A DNA stretch of 64,000 nucleotides from G963676095 sp963676095 (GTDB lineage Bacteria > Bacteroidota > Bacteroidia > Bacteroidales > Prolixibacteraceae). The position numbers and the translations under genes are program-made. Every line of letters begins with the position of its first letter. Within the stretch, counting starts at the first letter, position 1. Shown here piece after piece: positions 34,336-43,023 of this stretch. The stretch is taken from assembly GCA_963676095.1 (NCBI GenBank), contig OY781040.1:1302001-1366000 (forward strand). The letters are read 5' to 3'. The notes beneath the pieces are model-generated. The model saw nothing but the letters and a program-made list of their open reading frames with translations. It ran no database searches and was not told the origin of the DNA.

Positions 34336-36693
34336 TTAAAACCGGAACGAAATATTTGCGATAAAGCTGCGTGCTGTCTGTGGCTCGGCGTAATAATCAG
34401 ATATCCAATATTCCTTATCAGTAATATTATTTAATTTTAGACCGATCCGGAACTGCTTTTGCTCATAAAAGACGGTGGCATCAAATTTATAATATCCGGG
34501 AACCTTAATTGTATTAGCCGAATCATAAAAATGACTGCTGGCAAAGTTTCCCCCGCAACCAAAGCCAAAGCCTTTTAGTCCGCCATTCATCAGGCGATGG
34601 CTGATCCAAAAATTACCCACATGGTCGGGAACAGCATAGGGGCGTTTACCCTCAACACTGGAGCTTGCTTTTGTATACCGGCTGTCATTATACCCGTAAC
34701 CAAGAATAACATGCATTCCCGGGACAGGATTGGCAATCAGGTCTGCCTCAAATCCTTTACTAAACCGGGTACCGTCCTGTACACTGTATGAATTGCCATC
34801 GTCTCCGGTAACCGACCGGACCGTATTTCGCACTTTGATATTGTAATAACTAAGTGTTCCGTTCAGCTTACCGCCAAGCAATTCCATTTTTACGCCACCT
34901 TCGAGCTGGTTTGCATGTTCAGGTTTGAAACTGACTGCTTCGTCAGGGCTTTCTTCAGTAACCCCGGGGGCCACATTTTTGAAACCATCCATAAAATTCC
35001 CGAAAAGAGAAACCTTATCCTTCACCACCTGGTAAATAATCCCCATTTTAGGGGATAAAGAGGTTTGATCATAATCGGAGATATCATCCCGGAAATGATC
35101 AATGCGCAGGCTGGCCATTGCGATGAAGCGTTTCGTCAGGTTCAGTACATCTGATCCGTAGGCACTGTATGTCTTGGTCGAACGTTTATTTTGGGAACGT
35201 GTTATCAACGATAGTTTCTCCTGGTATTTATATACATCCAGGTTTACGTTATTGCCATTCAGTGCTACCTTATCGAACTTGGAAATGGTGGCACGGGTGT
35301 CTGTTGTCTGAAGTTGGGTATAATCAAGTCCCAGCAACAATTTATTTTCCATTTCCCCGATCTTAAATTTCCCTGTAAAATTCTGCTGCGCCTGTATCGT
35401 ATTAAAATTACTTGGGATATTCATAATTTTCCTTGTAATGCTGTCCGTACTGCTTACAACAAGGAACAGGTAGTTCGCATCATTTTCGGTATTCGAATAG
35501 GAAAGGGCAGTTTCTGAGGTCCAGCTTCCGGAGAGGACATAAGTCGCTTTTCCAAAAATATTTGTAACCTTTGACGAGCTTAACAGCTCGTTGGATGAGT
35601 ATGATTTGCTGAAATCCCAGTTCAGATCGTCAATATTACCGATCCCTGCGGCAGAAGTGACCTGGACATAAGTGGTTGTCCTGTCTGACTCAAAATATTC
35701 CATATCCAGATCAAAAGTCAGCCTGTCGGTTGCATGGTAAGTAAACGTGGGGGCCAGCAAAAAAGTCTTGTTCCTCCCATAATCCTGAAAACTTTTTTCC
35801 CGCTGTATTGCCATATTCAAACGGAACAGAAAACTTTTATCATCATTCAGAGGTGAATTATAGTCAACAGCAACCCGGCCCAGGCCATCACTGCCGGTAA
35901 AGAAACTGACTTCGGTTCCCTCATGACCGAACGGTTTCTTGGTGATACGGTTCACCAGTCCCCCGTAAGAAATCAACGTGGTACCAAACAATGTCGATGA
36001 TGGCCCTTTGATAATCTCCAGGCTTTCCAGATTAGCGGGATCAGAAAGGGAAACGAAATTGGTTGCCATCCCGTTGCGTATCGCTCCTGCTCCATTTGCA
36101 CCACTAAAACCTCTCAGGTACATGGCCAGACCGGTTCCCCCGGAGCCCACACCAAGTGTAACGTTCGAAACACCAGGAGAAGAGAGTAATGCCCCCCGGA
36201 AATCGACAGCTACCTGTTCTGTCAGCAATTCTTTGGGAATAACCGTATATACCTGTGGGTTCTCCAGATTTTTCAGAGGCATGCGGGCCACCTCGTCCGA
36301 TTGCTTTTTCGAAAATTTGGAGATCATGCCATCGACAACAATCTCGTCAAGCACCTCGGTCGAAGCTTCCATGGTGATTGTCCCCAAATGAAGGGATTCA
36401 CCTGCTTTGACAACAATCGGCTTTTCATCGCTGATATAGCCGGTATGACTAACAACCAGTGTATAATTTCCAGGCGTTACGGATATGGAAAAAGTCCCGT
36501 CATCATCGGTGGTACCTCCTTGGGTAGTGCCCTTAATAGCCACTGATACGTAGGACAACGGTCCATCGGAAGAACGTACTGTTCCTGTTATCCGGCTGCC
36601 TGACTGTGCATATAATCCTGTAAATAAGAATAAAGGCGACAGAAAAAAAACGGCCCGGTACAAAGTCGTTTTTAAACAAATTGATTTTCTCAT
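34336..36693 (-). CDS. TonB-dependent siderophore-type receptor with carboxypeptidase-regulatory-like domain
   Basis: A 785-residue outer-membrane receptor: signal peptide (about 1-29), carboxypeptidase-regulatory-like domain (about 32-115, SRITGTVRSSDGPLSYVSV), plug (about 120-240, including YTVIPKELLTEQ and LESLEIIKGPSSTLFGT) and a 22-strand-type barrel ending in FIANISFRF with a terminal aromatic residue. The plug signature and barrel motifs fit the siderophore (FhuA/FoxA-like) class. Its neighbour is a PepSY protein. Promoter at 36728-36758. Iron control is likely but no Fur box was identified by eye. Confidence 0.9.
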   Translation of the reverse strand: MRKSICLKTTLYRAVFFLSPLFLFTGLYAQSGSRITGTVRSSDGPLSYVSVAIKGTTQGGTTDDDGTFSISVTPGNYTLVVSHTGYISDEKPIVVKAGESLHLGTITMEASTEVLDEIVVDGMISKFSKKQSDEVARMPLKNLENPQVYTVIPKELLTEQVAVDFRGALLSSPGVSNVTLGVGSGGTGLAMYLRGFSGANGAGAIRNGMATNFVSLSDPANLESLEIIKGPSSTLFGTTLISYGGLVNRITKKPFGHEGTEVSFFTGSDGLGRVAVDYNSPLNDDKSFLFRLNMAIQREKSFQDYGRNKTFLLAPTFTYHATDRLTFDLDMEYFESDRTTTYVQVTSAAGIGNIDDLNWDFSKSYSSNELLSSSKVTNIFGKATYVLSGSWTSETALSYSNTENDANYLFLVVSSTDSITRKIMNIPSNFNTIQAQQNFTGKFKIGEMENKLLLGLDYTQLQTTDTRATISKFDKVALNGNNVNLDVYKYQEKLSLITRSQNKRSTKTYSAYGSDVLNLTKRFIAMASLRIDHFRDDISDYDQTSLSPKMGIIYQVVKDKVSLFGNFMDGFKNVAPGVTEESPDEAVSFKPEHANQLEGGVKMELLGGKLNGTLSYYNIKVRNTVRSVTGDDGNSYSVQDGTRFSKGFEADLIANPVPGMHVILGYGYNDSRYTKASSSVEGKRPYAVPDHVGNFWISHRLMNGGLKGFGFGCGGNFASSHFYDSANTIKVPGYYKFDATVFYEQKQFRIGLKLNNITDKEYWISDYYAEPQTARSFIANISFRF

Positions 36694-36727
36694 TTTTTTG
36701 GGGTTTGTATTAAATAAAAAGATGGAT

Positions 36728-36758
36728 CAAAAATAGAGTCAGCTTTTTGTCCCTGCAA
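36728..36758 (-). promoter_or_regulatory. Promoter of the siderophore-receptor operon
   Basis: Minus strand TTG (36758-36756), 20-bp spacer, TATTTTTG (36735-36728), full consensus. The leader would be about 27 nt. Confidence 0.7.
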
Positions 36759-36797
36759 TCCCCAAAAATTGTGATTCTTTATAACGGGCAGGTGGTC

Positions 36798-38588
36798 TTA
36801 TCCATTTTCCGGTTTTTTCTCTTCTTCCAGCTGATGTACCAACCTGGCATACTTACCTTCCATGGCGAGGAGTTCCAGATGATTTCCCCGTTCAATGATT
36901 TGTCCATCCTCAAGGACAAGGATCATATCTGAATTTTTGATGGTGCTTAACCGGTGAGCGACAGCGATAACGGTACGGGTTGAAAAAATATTCTCAATAG
37001 CCCGCTGAATGTACTGTTCAGTCAGCGAGTCCACGGCGCTGGTGGCCTCATCCAGAATAATCAAACCGCTATTTCCGCAAATAGCCCGGGCAAATGAAAT
37101 TAGCTGGGCTTGTCCTTTTGAAAGATTATCTCCGTTTCCCTGGATCACATAATCATATTTCCCCGGAAGGTCCCTGATAAACTGATCTGCATAAACGAAA
37201 GATGCTGCATCCCGTGTATCTCTTTTGGAAACGGATTTTCTCCCAAGCGAAATATTAAACCCAATGGTATCGTTAAACATAAAGATATCTTGTTGCATGA
37301 CTGCTACCATTTCCCGGACACGATGCAGCGGAAAATCGGTCAGTTCGATCCCGTTTATGGTGATCGATCCCCGATAGCCGGTATATGCCTTTGTCAGGAG
37401 TTTAATGATGGTCGATTTCCCGGAACCGGTAGTCCCCACAAGAGCCAACCGGTCCCCTTTTTTTAATTTAAAGGATACATTCTTCAAAACATCCGGAGCA
37501 TCTTCAGAGTACCTGAACGAAACATTTCTAAACTCAATTTCGCGGAATGCTGATAAATTGCCGTTTATATCCTCATACGTACCGCCCTGCGGCTCCACTT
37601 GCTGGCCAAACAGGTTGCTGATATGTCCCAATGCCGACAATGCGCTCTGTATCGTTGAAATCTGCTGGGCAAACTGCCTTACCGGTATAAAAAGTCTTCC
37701 CAGTGTTGTTACAAATACAATCAGTACACCTATTTTAAAATCAAGGTTCCAGATTTGTATAGCCCCAAACCAGATAACCAATGCTGTAGCGACAGAAGTA
37801 ATCCCTTCGACGATTGAAAACAGGGATGAATCGTAAATATTTGAATTATTCTGGGCATCGCAATACTGCTTGTTCAGGGAATCATACTTTTTTAAAGCTT
37901 CCTCTTCTGCCGCGTAAAGTTGTATCGTCTTTACTCCATTAAGCGATTCCTGCAGATAGGCCGCCGATTTGGCAAGGCTGACACGGGAGGCATCATAAGC
38001 ACTTCTGATTTTCCGCCTTAGATATCTCATAACGATCATTATCAAAGGCACAACAAGAAGAAGCACCAACGTCAGTTTCCAGTTCAGATAAAAAAGATAA
38101 CCGGTCAGGGCCAGTGTTTTTATACTGTCAGACAACAGGCCCATAATCCCTGAAGCAAACGATTCAGATACAGACTCCATGTCGCTGGTTAGCCGGGACA
38201 AAGTGACTCCGATGGGATTTTTATCGAAGTAATGGAGCGGAAAACGTAACGCCTTCCCGAACAAGTCCCTTCTCATACCGACAATGGCAAGTCCTCCTGC
38301 TCTGGAAAAAGAATAGCTGTAAATGCCGTCAAAAAGCAGGTTGACGAACAAAACGACAGAAAGCAGGATACTATTCACCTTTAAACCGGAAATATCACCC
38401 GGAACGATATAATTGTCAATCATCCGCTCAACCAGCCAAAGAAAAGCTATCCCCGCAAAAGTAATAACCGGTATTGAGCCCAGGCTTAAAAAAAACCACT
38501 TTTTATGGGGAACAAAATATCCGGCAAACTGTCTGATCAGCTTCCAGTCTTTCTGACTTAATCGTATTTTCCTCTTTATTTTCTCCAT
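36798..38588 (-). CDS. ABC exporter half-transporter, catalytically competent partner
   Basis: A 596-residue type IV ABC half-transporter: six membrane helices (about 30-320) and an ATPase domain. Walker A GTTGSGKS is at 385-392, Walker B ILDE ends with catalytic Glu514, and the switch His is His545 (VAHR). The signature is LSKGQ (489-493) instead of LSGGQ. It lies 18 bp after a second half-transporter with complementary defects, so the two very likely form a heterodimer. The operon upstream encodes glutamate-cysteine ligase and an ATP-grasp ligase. Substrate unknown; a thiol peptide is a candidate. Confidence 0.9.
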   Translation of the reverse strand: MEKIKRKIRLSQKDWKLIRQFAGYFVPHKKWFFLSLGSIPVITFAGIAFLWLVERMIDNYIVPGDISGLKVNSILLSVVLFVNLLFDGIYSYSFSRAGGLAIVGMRRDLFGKALRFPLHYFDKNPIGVTLSRLTSDMESVSESFASGIMGLLSDSIKTLALTGYLFYLNWKLTLVLLLVVPLIMIVMRYLRRKIRSAYDASRVSLAKSAAYLQESLNGVKTIQLYAAEEEALKKYDSLNKQYCDAQNNSNIYDSSLFSIVEGITSVATALVIWFGAIQIWNLDFKIGVLIVFVTTLGRLFIPVRQFAQQISTIQSALSALGHISNLFGQQVEPQGGTYEDINGNLSAFREIEFRNVSFRYSEDAPDVLKNVSFKLKKGDRLALVGTTGSGKSTIIKLLTKAYTGYRGSITINGIELTDFPLHRVREMVAVMQQDIFMFNDTIGFNISLGRKSVSKRDTRDAASFVYADQFIRDLPGKYDYVIQGNGDNLSKGQAQLISFARAICGNSGLIILDEATSAVDSLTEQYIQRAIENIFSTRTVIAVAHRLSTIKNSDMILVLEDGQIIERGNHLELLAMEGKYARLVHQLEEEKKPENG

Positions 38589-38606
38589 CTTTCTTACAAT
38601 TCTTAA

Positions 38607-40346
38607 TCAGTCATGCGACTGAAGGAGCACCATTTCCCTGTAAAAATCAGACTGCTGTAACAATTCACGATGATTTCCCCGCGCCGTAATCTTTCCGTCT
38701 TCAAGAACCAGCGTATAATCAGTATTCTCCAGCACACTCATTCTGTTTGAAACCACAAGGATGCTCCTGTCCGTATGGTTTTCAAAAATCTGGTTGATCA
38801 GGAACCGTTCCGTATCTGTATCTACAGAAGAAAATACATCATCAAGAATAAGTAATTCACAAGGAGTATAGAGGGCCCTGGCCAGACTGATCCGCTGTTT
38901 CTGTCCTCCTGAAAGCATAATCCCCTTTTCTCCGACCAATGTTTCTTCCCGGGCAGGGAGACGTGCAAAATCATCAGCGAATGAACTTTTGTAAATTACT
39001 TCCTGAAGAGTACCTTTTCTCGCAGCACGCTCCGACCCGAATTTAATATTATTCGCAATCGTATCTGAAAATAAAAAAACATCCTGGCTCACCGTCCTGA
39101 CTACAGAACGGACATCTTCTCCTCTCAGGGAATCGGCATCATATTCCCCGAAAAAAATCTGTCCCGGTCCACATCTCAGGTATCCGTTCAAACAATTAAT
39201 CAGTGTCGTTTTACCTGAACCAACTGATCCCGTAATACCAACGATCTGACCTGGACTGACAGTAAACGAAATGCCATCCAAAACCAATTTCGCTCCGTCA
39301 TGGTACTTGTAATTAAGATCCTTTACAGCCAAACCTTTATCAAAAAGCCGGATCCGATCTGTAACAGGCAATGAATTCCTTTTATCATCCGTCCCTTCCC
39401 TGTTCATAATGGTCTGCAGGCTGCCTATCCCGACAAACCCCTGCTGAAGAGTGGAAAGCAACCATCCCAACCCCATGACCGGTTGAGTAAGAAGCGCAGC
39501 ATAAGCAATATACGCTGTCAATTCACCAATGGTAAATTTTCCCTCGATCACGAAAAGTCCGCCAGCAAAAAGAATCAGTATCTTAAGGATCTGTTCCAGG
39601 TTTGACAGCATAGGAATAATAAATGAGCGCACCCAGGCGATCTTTAAAGTATAGTTGAATAAGGAAATATTTTCTTCCTGTACTTTTTCTTCAGCCCAGT
39701 TATAAATATTATAGCTTTTGATTACACTGTTGCCTGATAAAAAAGAAATGACCTTCCCTGACAACTGTTGGAGCGTGTTCATCCTAAACCTTGTATTCTT
39801 TACCATGATGACCAGTCCCACCCGAACAACCAAAAAAACGACAATCATCGGTATTACACACCAGAGTGTCAGTTCCGGAGAAAGAACCCACATTTTATAG
39901 GGAGTAAGCGATAAGGAAAACAGGATATTCCCGGTCTGCAGGATCCCAAAGCCGGTGATCATCCTCACCCCGTTAATATCGTTATTGACACGCGAAATAA
40001 TGGTGCCTGTAGCATTCATATCGTAATAATCCTTGCCAAATAAAGTCAATTTACGGAACATCTCACCCTTTAGCTTCCGTTCGATCAGTCTGGCCGGGAT
40101 AAAAAGCAGTACCCTCGACAGTGTCCGGATAAAAATTAAGGCAAGGGCAAGAGATATAATAATCAGAACATTCTTTCTGAATTCATCTCCGCTAATCGCA
40201 CGACCAGGTGCTATCAGGTCAATACTCTTCTGTATAAAACCGGGAATCGCCACCGAGATCCAAACCGTCAGGCCAAGCGCTGTAACTCCTCCGATGTACC
40301 ACCACCGGAATTGGTTCATATATTTTAGTAAAAACTTTAGTTTCAT
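38607..40346 (-). CDS. ABC exporter half-transporter with degenerate ATP site
   Basis: A 579-residue half-transporter with six membrane helices and an ATPase domain. Walker A is GSVGSGKT (373-380) and the signature is canonical LSGGQ (478-482), but the catalytic Glu is Asp503 (LILDDVFSSVD) and the switch His is Asn534 (VVSNR). This is the pattern of the non-hydrolysing subunit in heterodimeric exporters such as TM287/288 and BmrCD. Its start overlaps the end of the glutamate-cysteine ligase gene by 4 bp, so the two are translationally coupled. Confidence 0.9.
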   Translation of the reverse strand: MKLKFLLKYMNQFRWWYIGGVTALGLTVWISVAIPGFIQKSIDLIAPGRAISGDEFRKNVLIIISLALALIFIRTLSRVLLFIPARLIERKLKGEMFRKLTLFGKDYYDMNATGTIISRVNNDINGVRMITGFGILQTGNILFSLSLTPYKMWVLSPELTLWCVIPMIVVFLVVRVGLVIMVKNTRFRMNTLQQLSGKVISFLSGNSVIKSYNIYNWAEEKVQEENISLFNYTLKIAWVRSFIIPMLSNLEQILKILILFAGGLFVIEGKFTIGELTAYIAYAALLTQPVMGLGWLLSTLQQGFVGIGSLQTIMNREGTDDKRNSLPVTDRIRLFDKGLAVKDLNYKYHDGAKLVLDGISFTVSPGQIVGITGSVGSGKTTLINCLNGYLRCGPGQIFFGEYDADSLRGEDVRSVVRTVSQDVFLFSDTIANNIKFGSERAARKGTLQEVIYKSSFADDFARLPAREETLVGEKGIMLSGGQKQRISLARALYTPCELLILDDVFSSVDTDTERFLINQIFENHTDRSILVVSNRMSVLENTDYTLVLEDGKITARGNHRELLQQSDFYREMVLLQSHD

Positions 40347-41737
40347 TCCTTACAGCAAAACATCCGGAACTTCGGCCAACTCCTGACAAGTTTCCTGACG
40401 TCCCTGTCCCAACCTTTATAATAGTCTTCCAAATACCGTTCGGCCTGGGTGATCCCTGACTCTGCAATTTCCAGAATCGGTTCGAGATATTTTCCCTCGT
40501 CCTCAATTCCCATACTCAAAGAACGCCTGGTGAGACCAGCGGAAGCTATTTTAAGTAATTCTCTGGCAACAATCGCTGCGTCCATATCGCCGGATGCTGC
40601 TTTTAAGCCTTTCTCCGGCACCTGGGCCCTTACCTGCTGAATCGTCTCTACAGTCCAGCTACAGGCAAGGGAATAAGCTTCATCAAGGCTGTCGCTATCA
40701 TACAATAAACCAACCCATAATGCGGCCAGGGCTGAAATGTGATAAACACAGCTGGCATCTGCCCCCCTCATCTCGATGTACCGCTTCAGCCTGACATCAG
40801 GGAACACTGTCGAAACATGCGTTTCCCAATCTTTCATAACCGGCTTAACGGAATGTCCGCCGTTCATAAACCTGCGGAAATTCATGCCGTATGCCGGGAT
40901 ATACGTTCCATCCCGGTATATAAAATACATAGGGACATCAAGTAGATAATCAACCCATCTCTCAAAACCAAAGCCTTCATCAAATATAAACGGAAGAAAC
41001 CCGCACCGCTCCGGATCAGTATCATCCCAAACATGGGCACGGTAACTCAAATAGCCGTTATCCTTTCCTTCTGAAAACGGCGAGTTTGCAAAGAGTGCAG
41101 TCACTATCGGCTGAAAGGCCTGAGAGACCCTCATTTTTCGTACCATATCCCGCTCACTGCCATAATCGAGGTTTACCTGGATTGTTGCCGTCCGGGTCAT
41201 CATATCGAGCCCCAGAGTACCTTTCCCGGGCATATAATCCCTCATCACAGCATATCTTTGCTTAGGCATCCACGGAACATCACCTCTCGTCCACAGGGGA
41301 TCAAAACCAACAGCAAGGCTGAATACGCCAAAACGCTGACAAATACATTTCAGCTCCTCAAAATGTTTCTGTGTCTCCCTGAATGTTTCGTGAACAGTAA
41401 GGAAGTTCTTTCCTGAAAGTTCAAACTGACCTCCCGGTTCAAGCGATATTGAGGCCCCGTCTTTCATAAGCCCGATCATATTATCTTTTTCATAAACAGG
41501 GGCCCATCCGCTTTCCTCCATATGCCGTAAAATCGATTTTATCCCGGGATCCGAGTCGTAATCCAACCGCCGAAGGTCTGTTCCCCTGAAAAGAAATTTT
41601 TCATGTTCGGTTCCAATACTCCATCTGTCCGGAGGTTTACTCCCTTGTCTGAAATAATCAACAAGGTCTTCCTTACAGTTTATCTCTGTATCTTTCATTG
41701 TTTCTGTCATTTCAAATTCTGTTTTATTTGGCTTCAA
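40343..41737 (-). CDS. gshA: Glutamate-cysteine ligase, GCS2/plant-proteobacterial type
   Basis: A 464-residue ligase forming gamma-glutamylcysteine from glutamate, cysteine and ATP. Signatures: IGTEHEKFLF, SLEPGGQFELSG (substrate-binding core), FGVFSLAVGFDPLW, RTATIQVNLDYGSE and the C-terminal MRGADAS. This is the GCS2 (plant and alphaproteobacterial) type, not the E. coli type. The next gene upstream (34-bp gap) is an ATP-grasp ligase that could complete glutathione or a related thiol. An internal ATG ten codons in is a possible alternative start. Confidence 0.9.
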   Translation of the reverse strand: MKPNKTEFEMTETMKDTEINCKEDLVDYFRQGSKPPDRWSIGTEHEKFLFRGTDLRRLDYDSDPGIKSILRHMEESGWAPVYEKDNMIGLMKDGASISLEPGGQFELSGKNFLTVHETFRETQKHFEELKCICQRFGVFSLAVGFDPLWTRGDVPWMPKQRYAVMRDYMPGKGTLGLDMMTRTATIQVNLDYGSERDMVRKMRVSQAFQPIVTALFANSPFSEGKDNGYLSYRAHVWDDTDPERCGFLPFIFDEGFGFERWVDYLLDVPMYFIYRDGTYIPAYGMNFRRFMNGGHSVKPVMKDWETHVSTVFPDVRLKRYIEMRGADASCVYHISALAALWVGLLYDSDSLDEAYSLACSWTVETIQQVRAQVPEKGLKAASGDMDAAIVARELLKIASAGLTRRSLSMGIEDEGKYLEPILEIAESGITQAERYLEDYYKGWDRDVRKLVRSWPKFRMFCCKE

Positions 41738-41770
41738 TATTCAGGAAAAAAACAATCCTGATGACGTCCC

Positions 41771-42868
41771 TTACTTTGAATTCAGGATACAATCGAGCAC
41801 GTATTTCTCCACATAACGATTTTTCCCGACATATGGAAAATCGTGCATAGACAGCATGGCAGGGGCATTTAGCTCAACCACGATATAGTTATCAGGCGCT
41901 GGTACTGCAGAAAAATCGCGGATAATCAAATCGACTCCTGCAATTTTTAATCCTGCAGCCTGTGCTGCCCTTACAGCTACATCCTTATAAAAACCGGGCA
42001 TCTCATCGGTAACATCAATGCTGTCGCCACCGGTGCTCAGATTAGAATTTTTTCTAAGAAAAACTGTCCTCCCCTTTTCGAGGATGCATCCGGTTGTCAA
42101 AGACAAAGCCTTCATGTGCCTCAGCGCTTCTGCATCAACCTTGATTTTCAATAACGGGTACCTGTAATCTGTTCCCCTTCCTTCATTTTTTAAATCAATC
42201 AGTTCGGAAATCGTATGGACGCCGTCTCCGGTAATATTTGCAGGAATCCGGTAAGCAATAGCCCTGACGGTCCCATCGACAACAAGAAAACGATATTCCT
42301 GTCCGGGGAACTGTTCCTCAACAATCACTTTCCCGGCATGTAAGAAGGCTATTTCAATTGCCTCAGTCAGCTCATTCCTGTTCGTTATATCGGTACTGAC
42401 AGCAATCCCATGATCGGTACTGGCAGGTTTAACGACCAACGGAAACGATAATCGCCCCAGTCCCCCTTGCCGATCGTTCTTTTTCAACAGGATCCCTTCC
42501 GCCATACATATGCCTGCCCGTTTTAAAAACTGACGGGTCATCCATTTATCATTTGATATCCAGTAAGCGATCAGACTATTCCCGTCAGAGATAGTTCCTT
42601 CGTGGATAATATATTCCTTATTGTTATAAATAACAGCAATAAGATTATTTTCGGCATCGATTACTTCAAAAGGAAGTCCTCTCCGTAAAATCTCAGAAAT
42701 GATAATCTGCGTAGTCGCTTCAAAATGTTCATAGCCGGTTAATGGTATAAAATGGTATTGCATTTTTGATCCTGAAATTACTTGTTCCGTTAAATAACAA
42801 ACAACCGGTACATTGAGTTTCGAAAAATAAACGTGCCCAAGATAATCAAAGAAAAGCAGGCGTGCCAA
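41771..42868 (-). CDS. ATP-grasp ligase similar to the glutathione-synthase half of bifunctional GshF
   Basis: A protein of 365 residues from the first ATG, or 330 if it starts at the second one (42763, MQYHFIPLTGYEHFEATTQ), which looks like the more natural N-terminus. The ATP-grasp fold is shown by FPLVVKPASTDHGIAVSTDI, VIVEEQFPGQEYRFLVVDGTV and the C-terminal IAGVDLIIRDF...YIVVELNAPAMLSMHDFP. The best comparison is with the ATP-grasp part of GshF and cyanophycin-synthetase-like ligases. Directly before gshA in the operon, it probably adds glycine or another amino acid to gamma-glutamylcysteine. The true product is not known. Confidence 0.8.
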   Translation of the reverse strand: MARLLFFDYLGHVYFSKLNVPVVCYLTEQVISGSKMQYHFIPLTGYEHFEATTQIIISEILRRGLPFEVIDAENNLIAVIYNNKEYIIHEGTISDGNSLIAYWISNDKWMTRQFLKRAGICMAEGILLKKNDRQGGLGRLSFPLVVKPASTDHGIAVSTDITNRNELTEAIEIAFLHAGKVIVEEQFPGQEYRFLVVDGTVRAIAYRIPANITGDGVHTISELIDLKNEGRGTDYRYPLLKIKVDAEALRHMKALSLTTGCILEKGRTVFLRKNSNLSTGGDSIDVTDEMPGFYKDVAVRAAQAAGLKIAGVDLIIRDFSAVPAPDNYIVVELNAPAMLSMHDFPYVGKNRYVEKYVLDCILNSK

Positions 42869-42965
42869 AAATTAAAAAGAAAAAAGAACTAAAAAACGGG
42901 GCAGGCTGCCCCGGCAAACATTAACCAAGCGATTACGGTACAAAATGACCTTCACAAAACAAAAG

Positions 42966-42999
42966 ACCGTGAAAGAGGGCTCATCCCTGCTTTCACGGT
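42966..42999 (-). terminator. Terminator of the regulator/acyl-CoA ligase operon
   Basis: ACCGTGAAAG (42966-42975) pairs with CTTTCACGGT (42990-42999), with an inner AGGG/CCCT stem. On the minus strand it is followed by CTTTTGTTTT, 25 bp after the ligase stop codon. A second small hairpin GGGGCA-ggc-TGCCCC is at 42898-42912. Confidence 0.8.
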
Positions 43000-43023
43000 G
43001 TGAATATTTTATTGCAATGCATA

